The notes under the pieces: model-generated
The model's database searches: none
Told to the model about the DNA's origin: nothing
Seen by the model: only the letters and a program-made list of their open reading frames with translations
Assembly: GCA_050248495.1 (NCBI GenBank)
Contig: JBFWSG010000007.1
Span: 62,001-126,000 of the forward strand
Direction of reading: 5' to 3'
DNA from: DASYDU01 sp050248495
Lineage (GTDB): Bacteria > Planctomycetota > Planctomycetia > Pirellulales > Lacipirellulaceae
DNA: 64,000 nucleotides
Made by a program: the position numbers and the translations under genes
In this document: piece by piece, positions 34,344-44,800 of the stretch
Position numbering within the stretch: position 1 is the stretch's first letter
Layout of the letters: each line of letters starts with the position of its first letter

Positions 34344-37007
34344 TTGAGCGACCGAGGAAGTATGCCGAGCGGTGCCCGATTGCGTTCCAGTGTGCTCTCC
34401 GCCCGGGAGCATTTGGCCGAGGGGCGCGAGCAGCTGCGCCAGCAGCACGATCGCGGGCTGGACGGCGTCAAGGTGTGCGGGCGGTTCACGTCGCTGATGG
34501 ATAGCGCGGTTCAGCGCCTCTACGACGCCGCGCTCGATGACTTGCCGGCACGCGATGCTGCGGAACTGCGCGAGCGGGTCACGCTCGTGGCCCACGGCGG
34601 CTACGGGCGGCGTCAGCAATCGCCCCACTCCGACGTCGACATGATGGTCCTCTACGGCGGCAAGGTGGAAGGGATCGTCGCCGATTTCGCCCGCCGCCTG
34701 ACGCAGGACATCTTCGATGTCGGCATTCAGCTCGGGCAGAGCGTTCGCACGGCGGCTCAGGCCATTCAGATGGCCCGCAGCGAGCCGCAGATCGGCACCT
34801 CGCTCATCGAGTCGCGGCTGCTGTTGGGCAGCACCAGCGAATACGAAAGCTATCTCGCCCAGTTCAAGGCCATGGTCGAGAAAAACCGCGCCCGGCTGGG
34901 CCGCGAGTTCATCGCCGAGCGGCGCGTCGAACGGCTGCAATACGGGGAGACCGTCTATCTGCTCGAACCGAATTTAAAACGCTCGCGCGGCGGCATGCGC
35001 GACATCCACCTGTTGCGCTGGCTCTGGTTCCTGCGCTGCGGCGTCGCCGACTTCGATCGGCTGCACGACATGGGCGTGCTCTCGAAGTTCGATCATCGCC
35101 GGCTGATCTCGTCGCAGGTGTTCTTGCTCCGCGTGCGCAACGAGATGCACTTTCACGCGAATGAAGCGGCCGACATGCTCACTCGGGCCGAGCAGGTACG
35201 GCTGGCCCAGTATTTTCAGTATCGCGGCCGCCAGGGGTTGCTGCCGGTCGAGCAGTTCATGCGCGACTACTTCCACCACACGAACCACATCTGGCACCTG
35301 GCCCACCGCCTCTCGGAGCTGGTGCAGCCGCCCTCGCGCGTGCAGCGGGTGTTCGGGCCGGTGCTGGGCTACACGACCAGCGACGGCTACCACATCGGCC
35401 GGCGCGAGATCAGCGCCACGGCCAAGGCCATGGCGCGGCTCGAGCTGCATTTAGACGAAGTACTCCGCCTGGTGCAGCTCGCCCGCACGGAGGAGAAGCG
35501 GATTTCGCAGGACACGTGGTATTTCGTTTATCGCACGGCGCCGCAGTATTCGAACATGCTCGAACACTCGACGGCCCAGAAATTCCTCAAGCTGCTCGAC
35601 GAGCCGGAGCGCCTGGGCGAGTTGTTGCGGCGGCTCCTGGAACTCGGCGTCTTGGAAAAGATCATTCCCGAGTTCGCCCACGCCCGCTGCCTGCTGCAGT
35701 TCAACCAATATCACAAGTACACCGTCGACGAGCACAGCATCCGCACCGTCGAAGAGGCCACGCACTTCGCCGACCGCCGCGACGCCTTGGGCGAGGCCTA
35801 CGTCCATCTGCAGGACAAGCGGATGCTTCACTTGGCCCTGTTGATCCACGACCTGGGCAAGGGCTACGACGAGGACCATTCCGACGTCGGCCGCCGCATC
35901 GCCCAGCGGATTGCAGAGCGGTTTGAGCTCAGCGTCGAAGACTCCGACACACTCGAATTTCTGGTCCACAAGCACCTCTTGATGTCGCACCTGGCGTTTC
36001 GACGCGACACGTCGCAGATGGCGCTGTTGAAACGGTTCGCCGAGGAAGTGGGCACGCCCGAGCGGCTGCAGCTTTTGGCGCTCGTCTCGTGTGCTGACCT
36101 GGCGGGCGTCGGGCCGGGGGTGCTCAACAATTGGAAAGTCGACGTGCTGTTCGAGCTCTATCGCCGCACGTTGCGGATGCTCACGCCCGAGCGGGCCATC
36201 GTCGAAGATCGCGACGAGTCGGCACGCAAGGCGGCGCTGGCGATGTGCACGCCGGACGAACAACAGGACGGCTGGTTTGCCCGCCAGCTCGAAGCACTGC
36301 CTGAGTCATTCATCGCCCGCCGTTCGCCCGCCGAGGTGATCGAAGTGTTGCGGCGGTTCCGCACGCTCGAGCCGCGCGGCGGCACGGCCTGGGCTGGCTA
36401 TTGGAAGGAAACCGACACGGTCGAATTCTTCGGCGCGATCGATCAGGGCGCGGGGCGGGCCATCTTTTCCAGCATGGCCGGCGCGCTCACCAGCCACGGC
36501 ATGCAAATCCTCTCCGCCGAAACGCACACACTCGCCGACGGCTGGTTGCTCTTGCACTACGTGGCCCACGACCCCGATTATCCGGGCGAGCCGCCCGCGC
36601 AGCGCTTGGATGCCGTCTGCGAATCGCTCGCCGCCTCGATCGACCGCGAAGAGCCGCCCACGTTCCGCAAAGTGTGGGGCCAGGACCAGCACATTGCCAA
36701 CGCGGCCCTCTCCAATTTGCCGAACGAAGTCCGCATCGACACGCAGCTCTCCGACGAGTGCTCGATCGTCGAAATTTTCACGATCGACCGCCGCGGCCTG
36801 CTCTATGGTCTGGCCCGCGCGCTGCACGACCTCGGCCTGATCATCCGCTTTGCCAAGATCGGCACCTATCTCGACCAGGTGGTGGACGTTTTCTACGTCA
36901 CCGAGCGCGACGGCACGAAGCCGATCGCCACCGACCGCCTGGAAGAAATCCGCACCCGCCTCTTCGAAGTAGTCGGCCCCACAGCATCGGTCACTGCGCC
37001 TCACTAG
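34344..37007 (+). CDS. glnD: [Protein-PII] uridylyltransferase / uridylyl-removing enzyme
   Basis: Adds UMP to PII under nitrogen limitation and removes it under excess. 887 residues from a TTG at 34344; an ATG at 34362 with GAGGA just upstream is a close alternative. Nucleotidyltransferase domain: 'GGYGRRQQSPHSDVDMMVLY' (~90-110). GlnD-linker domain with 'PNLKRSRGGMRDIHLLRW'. HD hydrolase domain: 'HLALLIHDLGKGYDEDHSD' near 510. Two ACT domains are near the C-terminus ('AIFSSMAGALTSHGMQIL', 'VEIFTIDRRGLLYGLARAL'). All expected domains are present in order. Confidence 0.96.
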   Translation: MSDRGSMPSGARLRSSVLSAREHLAEGREQLRQQHDRGLDGVKVCGRFTSLMDSAVQRLYDAALDDLPARDAAELRERVTLVAHGGYGRRQQSPHSDVDMMVLYGGKVEGIVADFARRLTQDIFDVGIQLGQSVRTAAQAIQMARSEPQIGTSLIESRLLLGSTSEYESYLAQFKAMVEKNRARLGREFIAERRVERLQYGETVYLLEPNLKRSRGGMRDIHLLRWLWFLRCGVADFDRLHDMGVLSKFDHRRLISSQVFLLRVRNEMHFHANEAADMLTRAEQVRLAQYFQYRGRQGLLPVEQFMRDYFHHTNHIWHLAHRLSELVQPPSRVQRVFGPVLGYTTSDGYHIGRREISATAKAMARLELHLDEVLRLVQLARTEEKRISQDTWYFVYRTAPQYSNMLEHSTAQKFLKLLDEPERLGELLRRLLELGVLEKIIPEFAHARCLLQFNQYHKYTVDEHSIRTVEEATHFADRRDALGEAYVHLQDKRMLHLALLIHDLGKGYDEDHSDVGRRIAQRIAERFELSVEDSDTLEFLVHKHLLMSHLAFRRDTSQMALLKRFAEEVGTPERLQLLALVSCADLAGVGPGVLNNWKVDVLFELYRRTLRMLTPERAIVEDRDESARKAALAMCTPDEQQDGWFARQLEALPESFIARRSPAEVIEVLRRFRTLEPRGGTAWAGYWKETDTVEFFGAIDQGAGRAIFSSMAGALTSHGMQILSAETHTLADGWLLLHYVAHDPDYPGEPPAQRLDAVCESLAASIDREEPPTFRKVWGQDQHIANAALSNLPNEVRIDTQLSDECSIVEIFTIDRRGLLYGLARALHDLGLIIRFAKIGTYLDQVVDVFYVTERDGTKPIATDRLEEIRTRLFEVVGPTASVTAPH

Positions 37008-37010
37008 AAA

Positions 37011-37092
37011 TCTCACGCAAAGGTGCTAAGGCGCAAAGAAGACAATGCTGGTTGCGTTTTTTCTCTTTGCGCCTTAGCGCCTTTGCGTGAGA
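37011..37092. repeat. Near-perfect 29-bp inverted repeat between glnD and the cyclase gene
   Basis: The left arm 37011-37039 (TCTCACGCAAAGGTGCTAAG...) and right arm 37064-37092 are complementary at 28 of 29 positions; the single exception is a G-U-compatible change. The 24-base loop includes a TTTTTT run. It begins four bases after the glnD stop and lies between convergent genes, so it could serve as a two-way terminator. Same family as the elements at 5.3-5.7 kb. Confidence 0.9.
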
Positions 37093-37120
37093 AAACAGTG
37101 AGGCGCTGGCGGCAGCAAGA

Positions 37121-38056
37121 TCACTCGCCGGCCGGTTCTTGGTCGAACTCGATCCACTTCATCGGGCGGCGGAATGGTTCGATGCGGAGGCGGACTTCGC
37201 CGTTCTGGAAGAGGCGCACCGTGCCGCTCGATTGGCTCACGACAATCGCAATGGCACTGGTAGCGCGGGTGATCTCGGCGGCCGCCCAATGGCGCGTGCC
37301 GAAGCCTTTGGGAAGCGCCAGCTCGCTGGCCCGCGGCGCGGCGATGTGCTGGCCGGCAGCAACGACCGTCGCGTCGCTCGACACGACGAACGCCCCGTCG
37401 ATCTGGGCGATCTCCTTGACGCCTTCGCGGACCTTGGCGTCGGCGAGGTTCCGCTCGGTCCGGCTGTAACCGCGGACCGGGTCGAAGCCCATCGGCCGGC
37501 AGAAGCTTAGTACCTTGCGGTGATCGCCTACCACCAGCAGCGTGCCGACTGGCTTGCCCTCGCGGCCTTCGCGGCCGATATCGACCGCCAGGTCGACCAC
37601 GAGCTTGAGCGTTTCGAAGGGAATCCGCGTCTTGAGCTCGCGAAGGTCGCGCATCGTCAGCTGGCCCAAGTGCTCGCCCAGCCGGATGATGCTGATCGTG
37701 TCGATCACCGTCGGCTCGAAGCCGCTGTAGACGGCGACAATCGTCGCCCCCGGCTGCACGAATTCCTTCGCCACGCCTTCCAGCAGCGCCTGAGTGAGCC
37801 GCTCAAACACGGGGCTTTCCGGCGGCTTGTTGACAATGATGATCTTGAAATTGTCGGTCGACGCCCCGGCCAGCGTTTCCATGCTGTCACCGGCGAGCAG
37901 CACCGGGTGCTTGCCGACGGCCTCGCGGAGCTTCGACCAATCGGCCGGCCGCTCCATCAAAAATAGCACCGCGTCGGCCGTGTTGATTGCCGCCAGCTCG
38001 TCCGCCTGCTGGCAGAACAGCTGCAATTGATCGGAAAATTTGCGGGCCAGCGCCAT
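37121..38056 (-). CDS. DAC (DisA_N) diadenylate cyclase-domain protein with altered active-site motif
   Basis: 311 residues from the ATG at 38056 (MALARKFSDQLQLF). An N-terminal alpha/beta region (~1-150) has no name I can give. A C-terminal DAC domain (~165-290) shows the DGA motif ('AQIDGAFVVSSDATVVAAG') and 'GFGTRHWAAAEITRATSAIA' where active cyclases have G-T-R-H-R, and 'IVVSQSSGTV' where they have I-V-S-E-E-T-G. DAC domains join two ATP to c-di-AMP. The Arg-to-Trp and Glu-to-Gln changes may weaken or alter activity. No regulatory DisA DNA-binding domain follows. Confidence 0.8.
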   Translation of the reverse strand: MALARKFSDQLQLFCQQADELAAINTADAVLFLMERPADWSKLREAVGKHPVLLAGDSMETLAGASTDNFKIIIVNKPPESPVFERLTQALLEGVAKEFVQPGATIVAVYSGFEPTVIDTISIIRLGEHLGQLTMRDLRELKTRIPFETLKLVVDLAVDIGREGREGKPVGTLLVVGDHRKVLSFCRPMGFDPVRGYSRTERNLADAKVREGVKEIAQIDGAFVVSSDATVVAAGQHIAAPRASELALPKGFGTRHWAAAEITRATSAIAIVVSQSSGTVRLFQNGEVRLRIEPFRRPMKWIEFDQEPAGE

Positions 38057-38312
38057 GGCGAAAGCTGCGGGGAAAGCGACCAAACACTACCGCGACGGAT
38101 GGGTCGCAATGTAGTGTACCCCGCGGTCCGGATCAATCCGAAGCAACGCCAATTTGCGTCGCGCGTTGCCGCGGCGGCCTCGCAGCGATTGTATGGATTG
38201 AACGAGTCGCGTCACCAATTTGCGGGAGGCGTCTCCGACGCCGATTGAGCGATCCAATCGATGACGCGCTCGGCCTCAGCTAGGCCGCCCACAGGCCGTG
38301 CGCCCCGCGCCA

Positions 38313-40262
38313 CTAAAAGCCCATCGTATGCGTGCGCGATTCCGCAGAGGGCATCGCGCGACGGGCCGTCTTGCGGACGGGCTTCTTGGCCACGTCTTCC
38401 ATGCCATCGTAAGGCTGGAACACGCGCTCGTCGTACAGGCGCAAGGCGTGGATGGCGTGTCCCAGCGGGCCCACTTCCCATTCGTGGTTAAAGTTGGTGG
38501 CCAGCAGCGTGGAGAGATAATTCGCGGCGGCAAACGTCTTGCCGCTGCGCACTTCCTTGTCGGGCAGCGAATAGCAGAGCCACTCGAGAATATGCCCCGT
38601 GGTCTTCACCCGGCGATCCATGTCGTCTTCGTCGCCACGGCCGCGGAACCACTCGGTGCTCAGGCTGCCGTCGCGGTTCTGGAGCTGGAACGCATAGTTC
38701 TGGTACTTTTCGACGAACTGCGCCGCCCGCAGATAGTCGCCGTCGAGCGGTTCGCCGCGCCGCACCCTAGTGCGGGCTGCCAGGCTTAACCCCGATAGGC
38801 GATGCGTGCCGCCGCAAGCCGCGCCGCGAATCGGCTGGGCGAGCTCCTCGCGGATCAGCCGCGGAATGTCCCAGCTCTGGCCCTGGTCGTTGACCCAGGT
38901 CGCGTCCGAGTCGAGATAGTGCATCAGGGCGATCAGCTTGAAGGTCAGCTCGCTCTTCGGATAGCAGGTTTCCTTCTCCGCTTCGATCAGGTCGTTGATG
39001 GAGAATTCCTGGTTGCGGACCCGAATCGGGTAGTCGGGCGACACCTGGCATTGGGCGAGCATCGCCAGGAACTGGCCCATGTGCCCCTGCAGGCCGACGC
39101 CTTGCTTGGCGCGGAGCTCGTTCTCCGGCGTCAGATACAAGAGCGTGAAGCCCTTGGAAGGCTTGTTGTAGCAGAGCCAGCCAACCAGCGTGATCGTATC
39201 GGCGCTGGGGCTGCCCTGGCGAATCTTGCTGTGCACGCCGTAAGCCAGCATGCCGTGCATCAATTCCCAGGGGTCGTTGTCGCGGCTATTGAGCGGCTGC
39301 GTGTAATACGACTTGATTACGCGGCGGATCTTGGCCCGCAGATTCTTCTGGTTCTGACTCAGCGGCGGCAGCGGATTCGGGGGCCCATCGACCAGCGAGC
39401 GATCGGAGATTTTCTTGGCTTCGCCTTCGGCCGTATCTTCCGCGCTGTCGCTATCCGTATTGGCGTCCGGTGTAAATGTCTTGGCACTCACCGCGGGCTT
39501 GGCGCTGGGCGCTTCGGTCGACTCTTCTGCCGACTCGGCAGGAGCCGACGTCTCGACCTCGCTCGCCTCGCTCTTCGCCGCACCCTCAGCCGGCTCGCTC
39601 GACGCGGCCTCACTCGAGGACCGCGCAGAGACTGGACGGAATCGCGGCGCCACCGGCGTGATGTCACTTGTCACGTCGCTTGTGTCACTGTCGACACTCG
39701 TTTCCTGGGGCGCAACTTGCGGCAGATCGGTCGGCAAATGGGCCGGGCGCCAGCCATCGGCGCTGGCGCTCGCGTTGCCGAACACGATTTGCGGCCCTTC
39801 GTCGGGAGTTCCCGAGCGGTCGGCCGCACGGACTTTTGCCGCTTCGACGGCGGGAGCTGCTTTCGGCGCGGCGGCTTTAATTTGCTCGGCGTTCTCTTCC
39901 GCCTGAGGCTCTTCCGCTTCAGGCAGCTGCATGGCCGCCGGCCCAAACGAGATTTCCTCCGCCGGCTCCGCTTGCGGCGATTGGCTCTGCGGCGACTTAA
40001 CCCGCGTGGTCAGGACCGGAGTCGTGAGCAGCGGAGCCCGACCCTGTTCGAGCACGTGATTGATGGCGATCCGGACTTGCGGGCTGTCGGTGTGCGTCAT
40101 TTCGAGCACGGTCTTCGGTCGCGCTACGGCCCAACCCGAGTCGCTTGGTTCTCCAGCGACGGGTTCCGAAGCGACGACGGCGAAGGTGGCGACCAGGCAC
40201 GCACCAGTGACAGCCAGCGCGGCCAGGAAGCTGCGCTTATTCGTGAGGGCGGTGAATTTCAT
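38313..40262 (-). CDS. Large secreted protein with low-complexity N-half and conserved C-terminal helical domain
   Basis: 649 residues from the ATG at 40262 (MKFTALTNKRSFLAALAVTG), signal peptide to about residue 32. Residues ~70-310 are Ala/Ser/Glu/Pro-rich and probably disordered. From ~320 a folded domain begins: 'IRRVIKSYYTQPLNSRDNDP', 'MHGMLAYGVHSKIRQG', 'CGGTHRLSGLSLAARTR' and 'NRDGSLSTEWFRGRGDEDDM', ending 'WEVGPLGHAIHALRLYDERV'. The helical repeats with a Gly-rich 'QNRDGSLST' turn suggest an alpha-toroid like the protein at 29.1 kb. Function unknown. Confidence 0.7.
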   Translation of the reverse strand: MKFTALTNKRSFLAALAVTGACLVATFAVVASEPVAGEPSDSGWAVARPKTVLEMTHTDSPQVRIAINHVLEQGRAPLLTTPVLTTRVKSPQSQSPQAEPAEEISFGPAAMQLPEAEEPQAEENAEQIKAAAPKAAPAVEAAKVRAADRSGTPDEGPQIVFGNASASADGWRPAHLPTDLPQVAPQETSVDSDTSDVTSDITPVAPRFRPVSARSSSEAASSEPAEGAAKSEASEVETSAPAESAEESTEAPSAKPAVSAKTFTPDANTDSDSAEDTAEGEAKKISDRSLVDGPPNPLPPLSQNQKNLRAKIRRVIKSYYTQPLNSRDNDPWELMHGMLAYGVHSKIRQGSPSADTITLVGWLCYNKPSKGFTLLYLTPENELRAKQGVGLQGHMGQFLAMLAQCQVSPDYPIRVRNQEFSINDLIEAEKETCYPKSELTFKLIALMHYLDSDATWVNDQGQSWDIPRLIREELAQPIRGAACGGTHRLSGLSLAARTRVRRGEPLDGDYLRAAQFVEKYQNYAFQLQNRDGSLSTEWFRGRGDEDDMDRRVKTTGHILEWLCYSLPDKEVRSGKTFAAANYLSTLLATNFNHEWEVGPLGHAIHALRLYDERVFQPYDGMEDVAKKPVRKTARRAMPSAESRTHTMGF

Positions 40263-40722
40263 ACGGGTGCGATTCCTACTCGCAATTTCGAGCGAACAGT
40301 GTTGCACATCCTGCGAGGTTGGTTGAATCGTCCGACGCCACTTCCTGGTCAGGCATGTCGGTTCTGTGCGATGCCCGCGGCCTGCGGGGGCCTGCTCACC
40401 GTCACCGCCGAACGGTACGAGTAGTCATTTGGGTCGCTGGCAAAGCCAGCATGGTAACGCGTCCAATGGCCACGGTCACGATCCCGGCCGCGAGTTTTGT
40501 GCCCCGCCCAAGAAGGATATCGGGCCGCGGGTGGCCGAAGTTCAACCGACGGGCGACTTTAACGCGAGGCGGCGTGGAGCCGGGGCAAGTGGAGAAAGTC
40601 TGCGGGCCGCAGATTTTTTTCCCAAGACGGCGCTGCTGGCGGACAGTGTCACCGGCCGCCGACCGGTGAAGTAATTTCCGCTTGCTGTCACAGGCCAGCG
40701 GCCTCTGCCACCCCAGCCACTG
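40263..40722. other. Intergenic region, nothing recognised
   Basis: About 460 bp between the large secreted protein and the HEAT lipoprotein. Two plus-strand frames of 102-116 codons are open but have biased, repeat-free composition, no ribosome site and no similarity I can see. No repeats or terminators found. Confidence 0.45.
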
Positions 40723-41427
40723 CTAGAACCGCGTGGCCTCGCGGATCCGCTCGGCGATCGACGGCGCGGGGGGCTCGGCCGGCGTTTGGCCCGCCGCCAC
40801 CTGCCGCCAGACGGCGACGTCGCCGCCGTAGTCTTTGCCGGTGATCGACTTGAGCGATTGCACGCCGACGAACTGCATCGCCGGGTCGCGGTCGTCGAGC
40901 GCGATGGCGAGCGCGGCCACCGCGGTCGGGTCCTTGATTTTCCCCAGCGCTTCGACGGCTGCCAGGCGAACGTCCTTCTCTTCGTCGTCGCGCAGAATCG
41001 ATGCCAGGCCAGTCACCGATCGTGCCTCGGCACGCGCTCCGAGTGAATCGCAGCTGGCGATGCGAACGAGCGAGCTTTCGTCCTTCAAGCCTGCTTCAAT
41101 GATTTGATAAGAAAGCGCCGTGTGAAATTCGCTGGTCGCGCGGATGATCGCTTCACGTACGAGCGGGTCAGGCTCGATTTGAATCTGCCGCGCCAGTTGA
41201 TTGACGTATTCGCGCTGTTCGGACGAATCGGTGCCGTCGGCCCGCGACGCATATTGCTTGATCGCATCGAGCCGCATCCGCGGCGTGTGGAAGCTGGTGT
41301 GATCGTGTTCCGCCAGCGGCCAGCCGCGATAACCGAGGATTGTGCTGCAGCCCGAAAGCGCGACGAGCGCGCAGGCCCCGAGGCAGGCCATCCGCAAGCG
41401 ACGGGCAAAAGATCGAAGTGGCGACAT
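40723..41427 (-). CDS. HEAT-repeat lipoprotein
   Basis: 234 residues from the ATG at 41427 (MSPLRSFARRLRMACLGACA). The lipobox is LSGC in 'ACALVALSGCSTILGY', so the protein is a predicted lipoprotein. HEAT or Armadillo-like helix pairs follow: 'PLVREAIIRATSEFHTALSY', 'SLVRIASCDSLGARAEARSV', 'EKDVRLAAVEALGKIKDPTA' and 'DPAMQFVGVQSLKSITGKDY'. HEAT repeats usually hold protein partners; this looks like a small exported scaffold. The stop is at 40723, with no co-directional neighbour nearby. Confidence 0.82.
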   Translation of the reverse strand: MSPLRSFARRLRMACLGACALVALSGCSTILGYRGWPLAEHDHTSFHTPRMRLDAIKQYASRADGTDSSEQREYVNQLARQIQIEPDPLVREAIIRATSEFHTALSYQIIEAGLKDESSLVRIASCDSLGARAEARSVTGLASILRDDEEKDVRLAAVEALGKIKDPTAVAALAIALDDRDPAMQFVGVQSLKSITGKDYGGDVAVWRQVAAGQTPAEPPAPSIAERIREATRF

Positions 41428-41803
41428 CAAAAATCGACAGCTGGCGGGGATAGGTTGGTGCATTCAAGGCGCAAGAACAGAAGCTGCGCCGGGACGAGCG
41501 GCGGAAATGTATCAAACGCCACTGGAGGTGAGAAGAGCAGGCGAGCGGGCCGCGAATTCAACGCTTGGAAGCGAGTGATAGCAGCGATTGCGTGTGTAGA
41601 ATCGGCATCAATCGGGCCTCTACCAACAAAAGACGCCCGCCACTGGTCGAAGTGGCGGGCGCGTATGCCGACTCGGCGTTGAGAGATGGAGCCGGCACTC
41701 CGGTAAACGACGTCTACTGCAGGCTACTGCTACGGCCGGCGGACAGCTATTCCTTTTCACGTTTGAGAGTCATCGAGATGCGCCAGTGCGAGGCGAATTT
41801 GCG
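41428..41803. other. Intergenic region with a terminator
   Basis: About 375 bp. No credible gene; it holds the terminator at 41622-41661 for the minus-strand giant gene. Otherwise no repeat family seen. Confidence 0.5.
41622..41661 (-). terminator. Rho-independent terminator after the second giant repeat gene
   Basis: An 11-bp perfect stem (CGCCCGCCACT / AGTGGCGGGCG) with a six-base loop; on the minus strand it is followed by TCTTTTGTTGG. It lies about 140 bp beyond the stop at 41804. Confidence 0.8.
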
Positions 41804-44800
41804 TCACGCGCGATGGATGCTGCGCGACCACCGCACACGCCCCAGGATCGCCGCCACGCCACCCAACAGCAGCAGCGCGGATGCTGGTTCCGGCACAGAG
41901 ACGGGAGCCAAGGCACCGGCGCCAGTCCCCAGCGTCGATCCGAAGTTCGCCGTCCAAACATCGTAGTCTGCCTGGTCGATGATTCCGTTGCCGTTGCCGT
42001 CCGCGCCGCTGTATTCAACCACTTCCTGGCCGAGCGTGTCCTGCCAATTGGTGTAGTCGGCCGCGTCGACGACGCCGTTTTCGTTGTAGTCGCCCGGCAG
42101 AAAATTGACCGCCACGAGCTGCACGAGCGTCGGCTGGTAAACCACTTCGAAGATCAAGCCGGCCGGCATCCCGCCCGGTTGCAGCACCGAGCTGAAGCCG
42201 CCGGTGACCCCGCCCACGGCCGAGAGAATGTTGAGCGTATCGCCGGCCGCCGGCACGTAACCGCCGCCGATGTCCATGCTCAGCGTGCCGTCCAGCTTCG
42301 CGGCACCCGTGAGCGTGAAGCGATCGAACTGATTGAGGCCCAAACCTTCGAGATCGACGAGCCACAGTCCCGTGGCGTCTTGCTGAAAGTCGAGCCCCGT
42401 GGCCTGCGCGACGTTGCTGCCAATCACGAGATCGCCGCGATTCTCGACGAGCACGTCAACGTCGGCGCCGTCCTGAATCCGCAGTGTGTTGCTGACTGTG
42501 TTGAGCAGCGTGCCGCCCCCGGCGAACGTCGCGCCCGCGTCGATCTGCGTTGCGGGATTATTCAGCCGGAGCGTGCCGGCGATTGTCGTCGAACTGGTCG
42601 ACTCAAACAACGCCGTGCCGCCGACGACGATATCGGCAGTGCCTGCACCCACGGTCATCGTTCCTCCAAAGCGATTGTTGCCCGTCGACCGATAGCGACC
42701 TCCATTGAGCACGAGCGTCGAAGCGGGTTCGAATTCCAGCTCGAAGCCGTTGGCGAAAACTTCGCGGCCGGCCTCGGCGCGGACCGTGCCGCTGTACGCG
42801 AACGGGGCGTTGTCGCGGATTTCAAGATTGCCGCTTTCGGCGTTGAGCGCACCGGTGTTGGCAACGCCATCCCATTCATTGTTATTTGCCGGCGCCTGCA
42901 CGATCAGCAGGCCGCCTTCGGCGTCGATCCGAGTGTTGTTGTTGACCGGCGCGGACAACACACCGTGGCCGTTGATGCCGTTTGCCCCGTTGTTGGTGAT
43001 GGCCGCCCCCGTGACTTCGCCGCCGTTGAGCTCGACGGACGTCGTCACGTTGGTGTTCCACGGGCTGCCGACGGCCAGCACGCCATCCGCGTCGGCGGTG
43101 CCAATCTCGTTCACATCAATGATCGCCGTGCCCACGGTGATCGATAGCACACCATTGTCGGCTTTGAGATTCGCCGAGCTATCGAAATCGACATCGGCCG
43201 CAATCGTGCCAAATCCGTGAAGGGCCGATCCGGCGTCGGCACCCAGGATGCCGGGCCCGTTGATCGTGCCGCCCGAGATGCGGTTCGGGTTGGCGGTATT
43301 GTCGCCGCCACTCAGACGAAGCGGCTCCGCGGCCGTGTTGATGTTGATGACACCCGTCGAAGAGATGGCAAGACGGGCGTCGATACGGCCGTCGCCGGTG
43401 TGATTGATCGTGCCGTCGAGCTTGAGGTCCGACCCGGCGAGGTAGGATTCCGCCGAAGCGTTGCCGAGGTAGTTGATCGCGGCGCCGGGATCGAGCGTCC
43501 AGCCGCCGGAGGTCAGGTTGACCGTGAGCAGCGCGCCGTCGTTGATCGTGTGCGTCAGATCGACGCCATCGCTGCCTTCTTCGACCGCATCGGCATTGAT
43601 GGTAAGGTTTGCATTGAGGGTTGTTGCGCCGTCGTCGAGATCGACCGTGGCGACGTTCCAGGTTGTGGGGGCGTTGATCGTCGCTGTGCCTTTGCGGAGT
43701 TCGCCGGCGCCGGTGTAAGACCCGCCGTTGTAGGTGACCGTGCCCATGTTCAAATTGCTGCCGGCCGCGATCGACACGGCCGCGGCCGAGGCGAATTCGC
43801 TCACCGAATTGACGGTCAGCCCGGAGTTGCCCGCCACGTTGATGTCGCCGCCGATGACCAGTGTTTCGCCGGCGCTGTTGATGAACGAAGTGCCGCCGCC
43901 GCCGACATTGACCACGCCGGAAATTGTCCAGCTCGTGGCGGCCGAAGTCGTAACGTCCAGCTCACCGATGTTGAGATTGATCGTGTGTTCGAGATTCAAA
44001 TCGGCCCCAGCCCCCAAATCCAGGTCGAGGATACCGCCGGCATTGATCGTCGTGCTGCCCGCGCCGCCGGCACCGTCCAATTGGAAGTCCGGTGTGTCGA
44101 TGTTGACCTCCGCATTGACGACCAGCGACGACCGTGCGCTGTCCATGTTGAAGTCCACCGCGCTTTGGAAGGTCGCGTTGGCGTTGAAGATCATTGTCCC
44201 CGAGTTGTTGATCGTCCCGCCGCTGGCGGTGACGGCCGAGTCAAATGTCAGCGAATCCCAGGTGTCGTCGACGTTGATCGTGCCGCCAGTCATTGTCCAA
44301 GCGGCACCGGCGATGTGGGCGGCCGGCCCGGGATCGGGGTCCTGCCCAATGATGATGAAGCCAAACGCCGGAGTGTTGGCGTTGATCGTGCCGGAATCGA
44401 GCGACCAAGCATTGGCGACGTTGATCGTGGAGCCCGTAAACAGATTCATGGTGCCGCTGAAAGGATCGGCGCCGGCCCCGGCGCCCGGTGCGACGTCGAT
44501 GTCCAGCGTCTGGTTGCCACCCGCCTGCAAAATACCGTTGCCGCCCGTGCCGTCCCAATCGAAGCGGGCGTTAACGCTGGCCGAAGTGATTTGCAGCGTT
44601 CCCACCGGCGGGGCCAGGATGAACACGCCCGGAGCGCTGGCGATGATCGAACCGTCGTTCGAGAGGAGAGTAGTCGCGGCGGCGGGCGCGGCGTCGAGAT
44701 GAATCTGACCGGCGCCGCTCAGAGTGCCGCCCGAGTTGATATCGAACAGCCCCGTTCCCGTATCGCCGTCGACTTGGACGATTGCCGTGCCCTGAGCGCT

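Noticed and set aside
40366..40674. Two overlapping plus-strand frames of about 100 codons
   Set aside because: No start context, no signal peptide or domain, and composition like non-coding DNA.
41565..41966. A 133-codon plus-strand frame ahead of the giant minus-strand gene
   Set aside because: It overlaps the terminator and the 3' end of the PEP-CTERM gene and has no similarity or ribosome site.
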